A stretch of DNA of 64,000 nt from a bacterium. GTDB lineage: Bacteria > Pseudomonadota > Gammaproteobacteria > Pseudomonadales > Moraxellaceae. Positions 1 through 8,723 of the stretch are shown here, piece after piece. The translations under genes were made by a program, and so were the position numbers. The notes below the pieces were generated by a model. It made no database searches. It was not told the DNA's origin and worked only from the letters and a program-made list of their open reading frames with translations. Position 1 is the first letter of the stretch, and each line of letters starts with the position of its first letter. The DNA is taken from positions 62,001 to 126,000 of the forward strand of contig JAQSDB010000002.1 of assembly GCA_029945725.1 (NCBI GenBank), given 5' to 3'.

Positions 1-79
1 CACAAGCGCTCAGGGCACTGGCCAATACAAGGACAAGGGCGCCGGACCGGATGGCGGCGCGCGCTGGAACAAGATGCAT
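1..79 (-). CDS. Lipoprotein N-terminus, cut by the window edge
   Basis: Only the first 26 codons are in the window. They encode a type II signal peptide: a basic stretch, a hydrophobic core (ALVLVLASAL) and a lipobox LSAC whose cysteine is residue 26. An AAGGA ribosome binding site lies 6 bases before the ATG at 79. The product would be a lipid-anchored envelope protein. The mature part is outside the window, so no function can be given. Confidence 0.55.
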   Translation of the reverse strand, partial: MHLVPARAAIRSGALVLVLASALSAC

Positions 80-280
80 GGGTGATCCTTTTTTGGGGAA
101 TACGCGAACGAGGCGGAGGTTGGCGGCCGGATGGTAAGGAAGGCGGGGAAGAGCCGCAATGCGTAGAACCCGCAACTCCCCTGTGCCCGGGCTCATGAGC
201 GGGTGAGCGCTACGGAATAAAGAGGAGATGGGGCTTTCTCGGGTCGCTCCGGTGGAGTCGCCGGGTGGCGTACCGCAGCC

Positions 281-1813
281 TCAGCTGTTTTCCAGTCTGA
301 AGAAATTGCGGATGCTGGCCAGCAGGCGGGCATGCTGCTGCGCCTGGTCGACCGGTTGTTTTTCCTGCTGCACGGCCACCAGCTGCCGGTTGCGCTCGGT
401 CAGGATGTTGGCAAAGACTTCGGCCAGTTCCGGCCGTGACTGCATGATGTGCTCGAAGCTTTTCTTGTCGATGCGGTAACACTCGGCATCCGTACGTGCC
501 GATACCGTTGCGCGCCGCGGTTCGCCTGTCATCAATCCCATTTCACCAAAGACGTGTCCGGTTGGCAGCGTCGTCAGGAAGCGCCGTGGCTGGCCCTCGT
601 TTTCAAACCACACATCGGCCTCGCCACTGATCAGGATATAGAGCCAGTGCGCGACGGCACCCTGGCGTGTCATGACATCGCCACGGGCAAACTGGGCGTA
701 GGTGAGGGAACTGGCGAGGTGCGTGATTTCCTCGTCGCTCAGCCCGGCGAACAGCCCGATGCGGCGCAGGGTCTTCTGGCGCAGGGAGAGTTCTTTTTCC
801 CGCGTCCGGCTGTCACGTTCGTCATTTTCACTGGTGAGGTTCACGTCAAGGCAGGGGTGCGCGAGCACATAACCCTGACGCTGCAATGCCGCGTAGATAT
901 GCACACGAATGGCGGAGTCGGTGGGATCGTCGAACTGCGGATTGGTCAGCCAGTAGCGCACGGCATACTGGGTGGCGCCTTCCTTGTAATCCATGACGAT
1001 GCATTGCGGGGCGGGCTGGTGGCTGACATGAAGGATGTCGGCATCAATCAGGGCTTTTTCCACGGCGTTGATGACTTTTTGCGGGGCGACCTGATAGCTC
1101 ACCGAAAAATGAATCCAGCGCCGCCATTGCGGTGTGTCGTCGCGACCGACGACCGTGAATTTGGCTTTCATCAACAGGCTGTTGGGCAGCACCACGATTT
1201 CGCCATTGCGAGTGCGCACGGCGGTATGGCGCCAGTGCACTTCAGTCACGCGGCCGCTGACGTCATCAACCCTGATCCAGTCGCCGATATGAATGGAGTT
1301 GTCGAGCTGCAGCGCGATGCCGCCAAGAATGTTGCCGAGCGTGTCCTGCATGGCGAAGGCGATGATGCCGGTGATCACCGCCGAGGTGGCCACCAGGCTG
1401 CCGAGATCGAGGCCGGCATAGCGCAGGCGCACGAGACCCCAGCCGATATAGGCCAGCACGATCAGGATGTCTTCGAGAATGCGTGGTGGCGTCAGGCCTG
1501 AGGCAGGCAGCAGGACGCGAAAGAGCAGGAGCCCGCTGAGGCGGATAAGCAGTACGCCGAGCACCAGACTGGCGATTTCATCCATGGCGCCGGCGCTTTG
1601 CGCATAGCCCAGCCACGCGGCCATGCCGGAGCCGAATATCAGCAGCAAGACAACGACGATAAAGATCAGGGTATTGCGCAGCAGGCTGGTTTCGGCACGG
1701 GCGCGCAGCAGCACGGGCAGCAACACCGCGGTGGCCAGCAAGGCATTCACATAGGACGGATGCCAGGCGGTGAGAAGATGCTGAAAAAAAGAAGCGGCGG
1801 CGGCATCCGGCAT
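281..1813 (-). CDS. MscS-family mechanosensitive channel with C-terminal cyclic-nucleotide-binding domain
   Basis: This 510-residue inner-membrane protein has several N-terminal transmembrane helices and then the MscS pore and beta domains at about 150-330 (AFAMQDTLGNILGGIALQ, then GDWIRV, then VVLPNSLL). A cyclic-nucleotide-binding domain follows at about 360-475. It carries the phosphate-binding cassette FGEMGLMTGEPRRATVSA with its Glu and Arg. The architecture matches the bacterial cyclic-nucleotide-gated MscS branch, in which ligand rather than tension may gate the pore. The ATG at 1813 follows AAGGA by 6 bases. The natural ligand cannot be read from the sequence. Confidence 0.9.
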   Translation of the reverse strand: MPDAAAASFFQHLLTAWHPSYVNALLATAVLLPVLLRARAETSLLRNTLIFIVVVLLLIFGSGMAAWLGYAQSAGAMDEIASLVLGVLLIRLSGLLLFRVLLPASGLTPPRILEDILIVLAYIGWGLVRLRYAGLDLGSLVATSAVITGIIAFAMQDTLGNILGGIALQLDNSIHIGDWIRVDDVSGRVTEVHWRHTAVRTRNGEIVVLPNSLLMKAKFTVVGRDDTPQWRRWIHFSVSYQVAPQKVINAVEKALIDADILHVSHQPAPQCIVMDYKEGATQYAVRYWLTNPQFDDPTDSAIRVHIYAALQRQGYVLAHPCLDVNLTSENDERDSRTREKELSLRQKTLRRIGLFAGLSDEEITHLASSLTYAQFARGDVMTRQGAVAHWLYILISGEADVWFENEGQPRRFLTTLPTGHVFGEMGLMTGEPRRATVSARTDAECYRIDKKSFEHIMQSRPELAEVFANILTERNRQLVAVQQEKQPVDQAQQHARLLASIRNFFRLENS

Positions 1814-1945
1814 TGCGGTTCCTTGGCGAGAGAGCGTGCTGCTATTCTAGTCGCAGAAGTTGCTGGCGCAGAACCTTTAGGCCGCCTGCCCTGCTGAAAT
1901 CCACCGGTGCTTGTTATCCTGAAATATCCGGCAGCTAGGGGCACT

Positions 1946-2311
1946 TCACGGGGACGGCTTGCTGTTGCTGCGTGCACGGCGGCGCTGCGTGCTTTGCTGC
2001 AGGCGTGCTTCGGTATGGCGATGACGGCCGATGCTGAAACCCTGAGGAGCCTCGGCGCCGTTTTGCCCTGTCGCGGCGGCGCCGGAAAATTCCAGCAAGG
2101 GAGCCTGCGGGGCGAGAGCCTCTCCCTCTGCGGCCAGCAGCGCCGAAATATGTCCTGATTGCGGCGAAGAAATGTCGACAAGAACCGTAGCGGTTTTTAT
2201 GGAGGCCAGTCGCTGCCCGGCGCGGACTTCGTCACCGGCGCCAACATGCCATTGCACCAGGCGGACCTCTGCCGGCGTTTCGCCGGTGTCGGGCAGATGG
2301 AAAACATTCAT
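1946..2311 (-). CDS. Stand-alone biotinyl/lipoyl-like domain protein lacking the usual acceptor lysine
   Basis: This protein of about 121 residues has an N-terminal half resembling a lipoyl/biotinyl carrier hammerhead (WHVGAGDEVRAGQRL, then SPQSGHISALLAAEGE). The hairpin that normally reads ET-DKA-TV reads SI-KTA-TV here, so the modifiable lysine is replaced by Thr and a lysine sits one place earlier. The C-terminal 40 residues are basic and probably disordered. It lies downstream of the ABC1 kinase gene on the same strand and is probably co-transcribed with it. I chose the ATG at 2311 because the domain begins there. An upstream ATG at 2359 has no ribosome binding site. Confidence 0.6.
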   Translation of the reverse strand: MNVFHLPDTGETPAEVRLVQWHVGAGDEVRAGQRLASIKTATVLVDISSPQSGHISALLAAEGEALAPQAPLLEFSGAAATGQNGAEAPQGFSIGRHRHTEARLQQSTQRRRARSNSKPSP

Positions 2312-2365
2312 GTGGTTTTCTCGCCGGTCGTTACAGTTTGCAGTGGCAGGCTCTGCCATAAAAAA

Positions 2366-3706
2366 TCAGCCCGCGTATTGCCTGTCCAGCGTCTTGTTCA
2401 GGGCATCACGGAACGCGGTGTTGACGCCCAGTTGCTTCAGCGTCCAGTAATGGCCGGCAACGGCGCGGTTGACCAGCATGCTGTCAGCCGAGGGCTGGAA
2501 CGCGGTCCAGTATTTAAAGGAATGGCGTGCCTGCCTGACGAAATCCTCATGCAGGGTAGTGAGCCCGAAATCAAAGGATGACTCGGAAAAAGGCTGCAGG
2601 ATAAGGTCGATCCAGGGCGCATAGAAATCACCCGGGAGCTGCGGGGCATTCTCGGTATTGCGCACGCCCATGGCAATCAGTGCCAGCTCCAGTGCCGGCA
2701 AATCGTTATCCAGCGCGGCGCGAGTGGTTTTACGCAACGCTTCCACAATTTCCGGTTTGATGTGTTTTACGCAACCGTAGTCATAAATAATCAGCGAGCC
2801 ATCGGTACGGAAGGCAAAGTTTCCCGGGTGGGGATCGCAATGCACGGCATGCAGGCCGTAGATTTGTGCGCCGATGGCATTGAAAAGGCGATGGCCGATC
2901 TCGTTGATGCTGTCTTGCGAGTAAGCCGGTGCCTGCACCTGACGGATGTCATCGCCCGGTTCGTAAGCCATGGTCAGTACACGGCGGCTGGTGTATTCCT
3001 CGAACACGCGGGGCACGACTATTTTCGGGTCAGTCGCATGAAAGGCTGCAAACTTGCGCACATTCTCCGCTTCTTTTACATAGTCGAGCTCGTCGTGCAG
3101 GCTGCGGCGTATTTCGCCGAAGATGTCGTCCAGCATGTTTTTATCAACACGCAGCACGCCGGCCAGTTTCAGTGCCATGCGCAAATGCTTGAGGTCGGAC
3201 TCCACACATTGATCAATGCCGGGGTATTGCACCTTGATGACGACTTCTTCGCCGTCATGGGTGCGGGCCCGGTGTACCTGTCCAATGGAGGCAGCCGCAA
3301 AAGGCTGGCTGTCGATATGGGCAAAAATATCCGCGGCTTCACGGCCGAGCTCCATCCTGATCTGGCGCTCAATGACGGCAAACGGCATGGGGGGGGATTC
3401 TTTCTGCAGCTTGGCAAGGGCGTCGGCAATTTCCTTGGGAAAGACATCCTTGAACTGCGAGGCGATCTGGCCAACCTTCATCACGGCGCCTTTCATTTCG
3501 CCGAGGGTATTGGCGATTTGTTCACCGACCTGGGTGAAGAGCAGCTCGCGCTCGCGCAGGCGTTCTTCTTCACTCAGTGTGCCGAGCGCCCCCTTGATGC
3601 GGTTTTTGGCAAAATTACCGGCAATGCTGGCCGACATGCCGGCCAGTTTCATGAAGCGTTTGCCGGGGGTGGTGGCGCCGAATTTTTTATGATTGTCGTC
3701 GCTCAT
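2366..3706 (-). CDS. ABC1/AarF (UbiB-family) atypical kinase
   Basis: This 446-residue protein has the ABC1 signature elements in order: KVGQIASQ (KxGQ motif, about 78-85), AAASIGQVHRA (the alanine-rich loop that replaces the glycine-rich loop), VVIKVQYPGI (the ATP-binding lysine), HCDPHPGNF (catalytic loop) and YDYGC (the metal-binding DFG equivalent). Relatives support ubiquinone biosynthesis or lipid handling through ATPase activity. There is no clear C-terminal membrane anchor as in classical UbiB, so I give no symbol. GAGG lies 7 bases before the ATG at 3706. A second, distinct ABC1 gene lies at 51.6 kb. Confidence 0.9.
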   Translation of the reverse strand: MSDDNHKKFGATTPGKRFMKLAGMSASIAGNFAKNRIKGALGTLSEEERLRERELLFTQVGEQIANTLGEMKGAVMKVGQIASQFKDVFPKEIADALAKLQKESPPMPFAVIERQIRMELGREAADIFAHIDSQPFAAASIGQVHRARTHDGEEVVIKVQYPGIDQCVESDLKHLRMALKLAGVLRVDKNMLDDIFGEIRRSLHDELDYVKEAENVRKFAAFHATDPKIVVPRVFEEYTSRRVLTMAYEPGDDIRQVQAPAYSQDSINEIGHRLFNAIGAQIYGLHAVHCDPHPGNFAFRTDGSLIIYDYGCVKHIKPEIVEALRKTTRAALDNDLPALELALIAMGVRNTENAPQLPGDFYAPWIDLILQPFSESSFDFGLTTLHEDFVRQARHSFKYWTAFQPSADSMLVNRAVAGHYWTLKQLGVNTAFRDALNKTLDRQYAG

Positions 3707-3922
3707 CGCGGTGCCTCGTTGGAAATGGCGTTGCGCCCGGAAAGGGCGGCGGTCAGTGCTGATGCGGGCGTTTTAACATGTCCTCCGGACGGGCAGGCCC
3801 TTTTTCCTTGATGCAGTGTCAACCCGTGGCGCGTGCGCAGCAAGGGGGTAATCGTTTGTTCTCTGTGGCGGGTGGGGCAGGAGGCGTCTGCCGCAAGGGT
3901 TTTCCGGAGCCACATGGCGGAC

Positions 3923-3947
3923 AAAAAAAGCCCGGCGTGAGCCGGGC
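3923..3947 (-). terminator. Rho-independent terminator downstream of the DoxX gene
   Basis: Read on the minus strand, a 7-bp GC stem (GCCCGGC/GCCGGGC) with a 4-base loop is followed by seven T residues. It lies about 57 bp after the DoxX stop codon. Confidence 0.85.
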
Positions 3948-4003
3948 CAAAATCTCTCGGGGAGAGACACCATAAAGTCCTGGTGTGAGTGGCATTGCTG
4001 CCC

Positions 4004-4438
4004 TCAGGCCTGGCGGTTTTCTGCATCCAGGCTGAGGCGGCCGGCACCGAACACGGTAAAGGCGAGCAGGCCGCCGGCCATGGCGAAGTTCTTCATGAAC
4101 ATGATCTGTGTCATCTGGTCGGCCCCGGCGTGAAAAATGAAGGCGGACGCAATGCTGAACACCGCCAGCGCCAGTGCCACCAGGCGAACCTGAAAGCCGG
4201 CCAGCAAGGCAAGGCCGCCACCCAGCTCAAGCAGGATGACCAGCGGCAGCAAGGCCGCCGGCACTCCCATGGACTGCATGTATCCTGCGGTGCCGGCATA
4301 GCCGGTGATCTTGCCGTAACCGGCGATGATGAAAATGGCGGATGCGCATGCACGCGCTGCCAGAATCAGCACGCTGTTGATGGAGGGAGTGGCGACAATG
4401 TCGGCGACTTTCTGATTGATGTTGCGGAAAAATTCCAT
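4004..4438 (-). CDS. DoxX family integral membrane protein
   Basis: This 144-residue protein has four predicted transmembrane helices. It carries the DoxX signature FIIAGYGKITGYAGTAGYMQSMGVP near the first helix, followed by LLELGGGLALLAGF. DoxX/YqjF proteins are small inner-membrane proteins linked to redox or sulfur metabolism, and their biochemistry is uncertain. AAGGAGAT lies just upstream of the ATG. The nitroreductase gene upstream on the same strand suggests a small redox-stress cluster, which is inference. Confidence 0.88.
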   Translation of the reverse strand: MEFFRNINQKVADIVATPSINSVLILAARACASAIFIIAGYGKITGYAGTAGYMQSMGVPAALLPLVILLELGGGLALLAGFQVRLVALALAVFSIASAFIFHAGADQMTQIMFMKNFAMAGGLLAFTVFGAGRLSLDAENRQA

Positions 4439-4462
4439 GGTGTATCTCCTTGCTCGGGTGTG

Positions 4463-4482
4463 ACTCCCGCCTGCACGGGAGT
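4463..4482. repeat. Short GC-rich palindrome between nitroreductase and DoxX genes
   Basis: A 7-bp perfect inverted repeat (ACTCCCG/CGGGAGT) with a 6-base loop lies between two minus-strand genes and has no T tract. It resembles the other short CCCG-loop-CGGG palindromes at 40013, 41375 and 54538. Confidence 0.5.
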
Positions 4483-4520
4483 GATGACATCAGGGTTGTG
4501 CGGACCAGTTATCCGTCGCC

Positions 4521-5111
4521 TCACAGAATGCGGGAGTAATCCGCAAAGGCAGGGCGCGGGCTGCGCGGGAACAGTTTGCTGGCATCGCCATAGCCAAGAT
4601 TCACGAGGAAGTTGGATTTGACCGCCGTGCCGGCAAAGAACTCCTGGTCGACGCCGGCATTGTCAAAGCCGGACATGGGGCCGGTGTCGAGTCCGAGGGC
4701 GCGTGCCGCCATGATCAGGTAAGCCCCCTGCAGCGTTCCATTGCGCAGTGCCGTGATGTTGATCAGTTCCTCGTTGCCCACATACCAGGCGCGGGCATCG
4801 GCATGCGGAAAAAAGGTCGGCAGCTTTTCATAGAACTCATAGTCGGCGGCGACAATCACCGTTGCCGGAGCGGCCATGGTCTTGTCGACATTGCCGGGGG
4901 CCAGATGCGGGCGCAGGCGTTCCTTGGCTTCGGCGCTTTTGACAAAAACAAAGCGGGCAGGCTGTGCGTTGACAGCGGTCGGGCCCATGACAGCCAGTTC
5001 ATACAGCTGCTTCAGTTGTGCATCCGTGACGGGTTTGTCCAGCCAGCCGTTATGCGTGCGGGCTTCGAGAAAAAGCTGGTTCAGGGCGTTATCGTTAAGG
5101 GCCGTGTTCAT
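4521..5111 (-). CDS. RutE/HadB-like nitroreductase-family FMN oxidoreductase
   Basis: The protein is 196 residues, the same length as RutE malonic semialdehyde reductase. It has the nitroreductase layout: an N-terminal helix, [16 protein letters not shown] (FMN-contacting segment, about 42-57), an [14 protein letters not shown] insertion, and [24 protein letters not shown] near the C-terminus. It should be a cytosolic NAD(P)H-dependent flavoenzyme. No rut pyrimidine genes are nearby, so the true substrate is open and RutE is used only for the family. Confidence 0.85.
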   Translation of the reverse strand: MNTALNDNALNQLFLEARTHNGWLDKPVTDAQLKQLYELAVMGPTAVNAQPARFVFVKSAEAKERLRPHLAPGNVDKTMAAPATVIVAADYEFYEKLPTFFPHADARAWYVGNEELINITALRNGTLQGAYLIMAARALGLDTGPMSGFDNAGVDQEFFAGTAVKSNFLVNLGYGDASKLFPRSPRPAFADYSRIL

Positions 5112-5180
5112 GATGAATCTCCGTGTGTTCAGTGAGGTATCAGGTGTTGCTGAAAATGATCGGTAAAGCTTTTTAAAAAC

Positions 5181-5864
5181 TCAGGGCAAATCAAACAGCA
5201 GGAACTCGCTGTCGGTATGCGCGCGTATCGACAGGATTTTTTCCTGCGTGATGTCGACGCCGTCACCGGCCTGCACAATGGTGTCGTTGATAATCGCTTC
5301 TCCGCGGACCTGCTGCAGCCAGACGGTTGCGCCGAGCACCATGTGCTGAACTTCTGCGCCGGCTGCAAGGCGGCCGCGCCAGATGCGGGCATCCTGGCGG
5401 ATCAGCAGCGAGCCACGGGCGCCGTCGGGCGAGACCACCAGTTGCAGGCCGTCCACCTCGGCAAAGGTTTTCTGCTGGTAGCCGGGTTCGGTGTTTTTCA
5501 CGTTCGGATGCAGCCAGATCTGCAACAGCTCCAGCGCGTCGCCATCACGGTTGTACTCACTGTGCGTGACGCCGGTGCCTGCACTCATGAGCTGGAAGTC
5601 GCCGGCCGGCACGCGGGCTTCGTTGCCCATGCTGTCGCGGTGGCTGACGGCGCCGCGCAGGACATAGGTCAGGATTTCCATGTTGTCGTGGGGGTGTGCC
5701 GGAAACCCGGTACGCGGCGCCACGATGTCCTGGTTGATCACGCGCAGCACCGAGGCGCCCATGTGGCGCGGGTCGTGGTAGGAGGAGAAGGAAAACGTGT
5801 GCCAGGTATCCAGCCAGCCGAAACTGGCGTGGCCGCGGTCTTCGCTTTTGCGCAGCTTGATCAT
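5181..5864 (-). CDS. Pirin family cupin protein (YhhW-like)
   Basis: This protein of about 227 residues has two cupin domains. The N-terminal one carries the metal ligands in FPAHPHDNMEILTYVLRG and a matching HSEYN segment. Pirins of the YhhW type bind Fe and can show quercetinase activity. The start at 5864 (MIKLRKS) has GGAG 6 bases upstream and matches the conserved N-terminus; the longer ORF start does not. It is divergently transcribed from the LysR gene at 6005, the usual pirin-regulator arrangement. Confidence 0.9.
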   Translation of the reverse strand: MIKLRKSEDRGHASFGWLDTWHTFSFSSYHDPRHMGASVLRVINQDIVAPRTGFPAHPHDNMEILTYVLRGAVSHRDSMGNEARVPAGDFQLMSAGTGVTHSEYNRDGDALELLQIWLHPNVKNTEPGYQQKTFAEVDGLQLVVSPDGARGSLLIRQDARIWRGRLAAGAEVQHMVLGATVWLQQVRGEAIINDTIVQAGDGVDITQEKILSIRAHTDSEFLLFDLP

Positions 5865-6004
5865 GGTTTTCTCCGGTGCCGGGGGATGACCCGTTCGATG
5901 AAGCAAGACTAGTATTGTTCCCTGGGGATGATTAGTCGGTCTCTTGGGAATAGACTGTTCCTGCAGGCGAGATAATAGTTCGCCAATGGAAGGGCGGGGG
6001 TGCT

Positions 6005-6919
6005 ATGGATCTCAACGATGTGGCCGTATTTGAAAAGGTGGTGAGCGAGGGCAGCCTGACGGCGGCGGCGGCCCGTCTGGGACAGCCCAAATCCTCGGTG
6101 AGCCGCGCGCTCAGCCGGCTGGAGGCTGATCTTGGCGTGCGCTTGCTGCAGCGCACCACGCGCAAGCTGCACCTCACCGAGGTTGGCCAGGTCTTTTTTG
6201 AGCGCGCGCGCCGGGTTCTGGCCGAGCTGCGTGATGCCGAGCAGGCAGTGACGCACATGCAGGACAGCCCGCGCGGCAACCTGCGCATCACCATGCCGGT
6301 GGAGCTGGGCATGAAGTTCATGGGGCGTGTGGTGGCGGAGTTCATGCAGCGCTATCCGGAGGTCAGCATCGAGGTCGAGTTGTCCGGACGCATGGTGAAT
6401 CTGGTGGAGGAGGGTTTTGATCTGGCCCTGCGTATCGGCGAGTTTCAGGATTCTTCACTGGTGGCGCGCCGGCTCGGAAACCTGTCGGCACACTTTTATG
6501 CGAGCCCGTCGTATATCGGCCGTCATGGCGCCCCGAAAAAGCCGGAGGATATTGCCGCGCACGAGGTCATTCTGTTCATGCAGCCGAAGGAAAACACCTT
6601 TCAGGTATTCAGGAGCTCTGCACGCACGGGCAGTCAGGGCGAGGGCTGCAAGCTGACTGTGAGCGGACGCCTCACGGTCAACAACAGCAGCATGGCCTGT
6701 GATGCCGCCATCAGCGGCATGGGCATTGCGCTGATGCCGGCTTTTCTTTGTGCCGATGCGCTGGCGGCCGGTTTGCTTCTGCCGGTGCTGCCGGAATACC
6801 GGGTATGCAATGGCGGTCTTTATGCCATGTACCCGAGTCGTGAGCACATGCCCGTGGCCTTGCGTGCCTTTCTTGATTTTCTCGGTGAGCGCATGAACGA
6901 GCACCCCTGGTTCGAGTAA
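6005..6919 (+). CDS. LysR-type transcriptional regulator
   Basis: This 304-residue protein has an N-terminal winged HTH (VVSEGSLTAAAARLGQPKSSVSRALSRLEADLGVRLLQRTTR, spanning about 11-52) and a C-terminal LysR substrate-binding domain at about 90-300. The subtype resembles AaeR/DsdC-like small-aromatic responders. It is divergent from the pirin gene, and the intergenic segment 5865-6004 should hold both promoters and the operator. Control of the pirin gene is the natural inference, but no operator sequence was identified with confidence. Confidence 0.92.
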   Translation: MDLNDVAVFEKVVSEGSLTAAAARLGQPKSSVSRALSRLEADLGVRLLQRTTRKLHLTEVGQVFFERARRVLAELRDAEQAVTHMQDSPRGNLRITMPVELGMKFMGRVVAEFMQRYPEVSIEVELSGRMVNLVEEGFDLALRIGEFQDSSLVARRLGNLSAHFYASPSYIGRHGAPKKPEDIAAHEVILFMQPKENTFQVFRSSARTGSQGEGCKLTVSGRLTVNNSSMACDAAISGMGIALMPAFLCADALAAGLLLPVLPEYRVCNGGLYAMYPSREHMPVALRAFLDFLGERMNEHPWFE

Positions 6920-6982
6920 GTGACGCCCTGCTTTTAAAGAAGGTTTTTGTGCAGTGAACAGTATTTTTTTGGTGATGCGATA

Positions 6983-7732
6983 ATGCCCGTCAGGTATTTG
7001 CGGAATATTTCCGGCAAGAAACGAACGTCGGCCTCAAACCGGCAGCTGGGTGCCGCCCTGGCTTTTGTGGCAGGTGCCACCAATGCCGGCGGTTTTCTGG
7101 CTGTGCAGCAATACACCTCGCACATGACCGGTATCGTCTCCGCCATGGCCGACAATATCGTGCTCGGCCAGTTCACGCTGGTGCTGGCGGGGCTGGCGGC
7201 GGTGATCTGTTTTGCCGGCGGCGCCATGCTGTCGTCATGGCTGGTGAACTGGGCCCGGGGGCGGCACCTTCGCAGCGAGTTTGCCTTGCCGCTGTTGCTG
7301 GAGGCAGCATTGCTGATGGTGTTTGGTGTGCTGGGGACGCGGATCAACGAGCATGTGACGGTTTACGTGTCGGTGACGGTGCTCCTGCTCTGTTTCATCA
7401 TGGGTTTGCAGAACGCCATCATTACCAAAGTGTCAAAAGCCGAAATCCGTACGACGCATGTCACCGGGCTGATTACGGATATCGGCATTGAGCTTGGGCG
7501 CCTGCTCTACTGGGCCAGGCGTGACGTGTCCCCCGAGACGGCCGCCGACAACAGCCAGCGCCTGCGCCTGCATGCGACACTGGTGCTGCTGTTCTTCATT
7601 GGCGCCGTGCTGGGTGCGTTCGGCTTCAAGCATGTCGGCTTTCAGGCCACGATTCCGCTGGCCCTGCTCCTGATGCTGTTGTCGATGATGCCGGTGCTGG
7701 ATGATCTCATCATCAAGTTCAGATCATCCTGA
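6983..7732 (+). CDS. YoaK family (DUF1275) membrane protein
   Basis: This protein of about 249 residues has six or so hydrophobic helices. The DUF1275 signature appears as LAFVAGATNAGGFLAVQQYTSHMTG near the first helix, and MGLQNAIITKVSKAEIRTTHVTGLITDIGIELGR in the middle. Function is unknown across the family. I chose the ATG at 6983. An in-frame TTG at 6947 has a better ribosome binding site (AGAAGG) and would add 12 residues. Confidence 0.85.
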   Translation: MPVRYLRNISGKKRTSASNRQLGAALAFVAGATNAGGFLAVQQYTSHMTGIVSAMADNIVLGQFTLVLAGLAAVICFAGGAMLSSWLVNWARGRHLRSEFALPLLLEAALLMVFGVLGTRINEHVTVYVSVTVLLLCFIMGLQNAIITKVSKAEIRTTHVTGLITDIGIELGRLLYWARRDVSPETAADNSQRLRLHATLVLLFFIGAVLGAFGFKHVGFQATIPLALLLMLLSMMPVLDDLIIKFRSS

Positions 7733-7743
7733 GGCGTGTTTTT

Positions 7744-8544
7744 TCAGGCGCAGGCGGCTTGCTGCAGTGATTTCTCCGTGCAGGCCATTTGCAGAAAAGG
7801 CGTTGAACTGATCACCGGCAACGGATTTTTCTGCGGGTAGCCAAGGTAATAGCCCTGCAGGTTATCAATGCCGAGGCCGTGCAGGGTCAGGTATTCGTTA
7901 GCCGTTTCTATGCCTTCGGCAATGACGCGGCAACCAATGCGGCTGGAGATGTCGCGAATAAAGCGCACAAATTCGCGCTTGATGCGGTCGTCATGAATAT
8001 TGGCGACAAAATGCCTGTCTATCTTCACATACGCAGGACGGATTTCTGACCACAGACGCAGGCCGGAGTAACCCGAGCCCAGGTCATCAATGGCAATTTC
8101 AAAACCCATTCCCGCATAGTGCCGCGTCGCCCTTGCCAGCAGCTCAAAATCCTGTGTTGGATAATGCTCGGAAAGCTCAATGACAACGCGTGAAGGATCA
8201 AGGCCGGTGCGTTCGAGAATGCGCAGGGTTTCGCCTTGCGGATGATGGGGGTCGGTCAGTGTCATGGGGCTGACATTGAGGAAGAGCTTGCCGGGCAGGT
8301 TGAGTTCGACAAAGCGGGCGCAGGCCAGTTCGCGGCAGAGCCGTTCCAGTGGTGCGAGGACTCCTTCCTTCTGGGCTGTTTCAAAAAGTTCGTTGGCACC
8401 ATGCAGTGCGGAGTCATCAGGGCCTCGCACCAGGGCTTCATAACCCAGTACGATGCGTTCACGGGTGTTGACGATGGGCTGAAACAGCATGTGCAGGTCG
8501 CGCTGTAGCAGCAGTCGGTGCAGTTCGCCGGCGAGCAGGGGCAT
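7744..8544 (-). CDS. EAL-domain cyclic-di-GMP phosphodiesterase
   Basis: This protein of about 266 residues is essentially one EAL domain. The residues expected for catalysis are present: YEALVRG (EAL Glu), LNVSP (Asn), IELSE (Glu), DDLGSGYS (two Asp), YVKID (Lys), AEGIET (Glu) and LQGYYLGYP (Gln). It is therefore predicted to be active in hydrolysing cyclic-di-GMP in the cytosol. The start at 8544 has AAGGAGA 7 bases upstream; the longer reading frame from 8631 does not. There is no sensory or GGDEF domain in the chain. Confidence 0.92.
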   Translation of the reverse strand: MPLLAGELHRLLLQRDLHMLFQPIVNTRERIVLGYEALVRGPDDSALHGANELFETAQKEGVLAPLERLCRELACARFVELNLPGKLFLNVSPMTLTDPHHPQGETLRILERTGLDPSRVVIELSEHYPTQDFELLARATRHYAGMGFEIAIDDLGSGYSGLRLWSEIRPAYVKIDRHFVANIHDDRIKREFVRFIRDISSRIGCRVIAEGIETANEYLTLHGLGIDNLQGYYLGYPQKNPLPVISSTPFLQMACTEKSLQQAACA

Positions 8545-8723
8545 CGGGCAGTCTCCTTGGTGAAAATGGATAAAACAGGGCCGGGAATAAACGGAAAACT
8601 CCAAGGCAGTTTTCCGCACCGGGGAATACACCTTACGCAGGGTTTATGGCGTTTTGGTAGCGCGATGATGACGTTTTGATGGCGGTGGCGGATCTGCTCA
8701 TGGATACAGACGGAGAAAAGGAA

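Noticed and set aside
449-1501. Long plus-strand frame of 350 codons opposite the MscS gene
   Set aside because: It is antisense to a well-supported channel gene, with no domain, signal or ribosome binding site. Long shadow frames are expected in GC-rich DNA.
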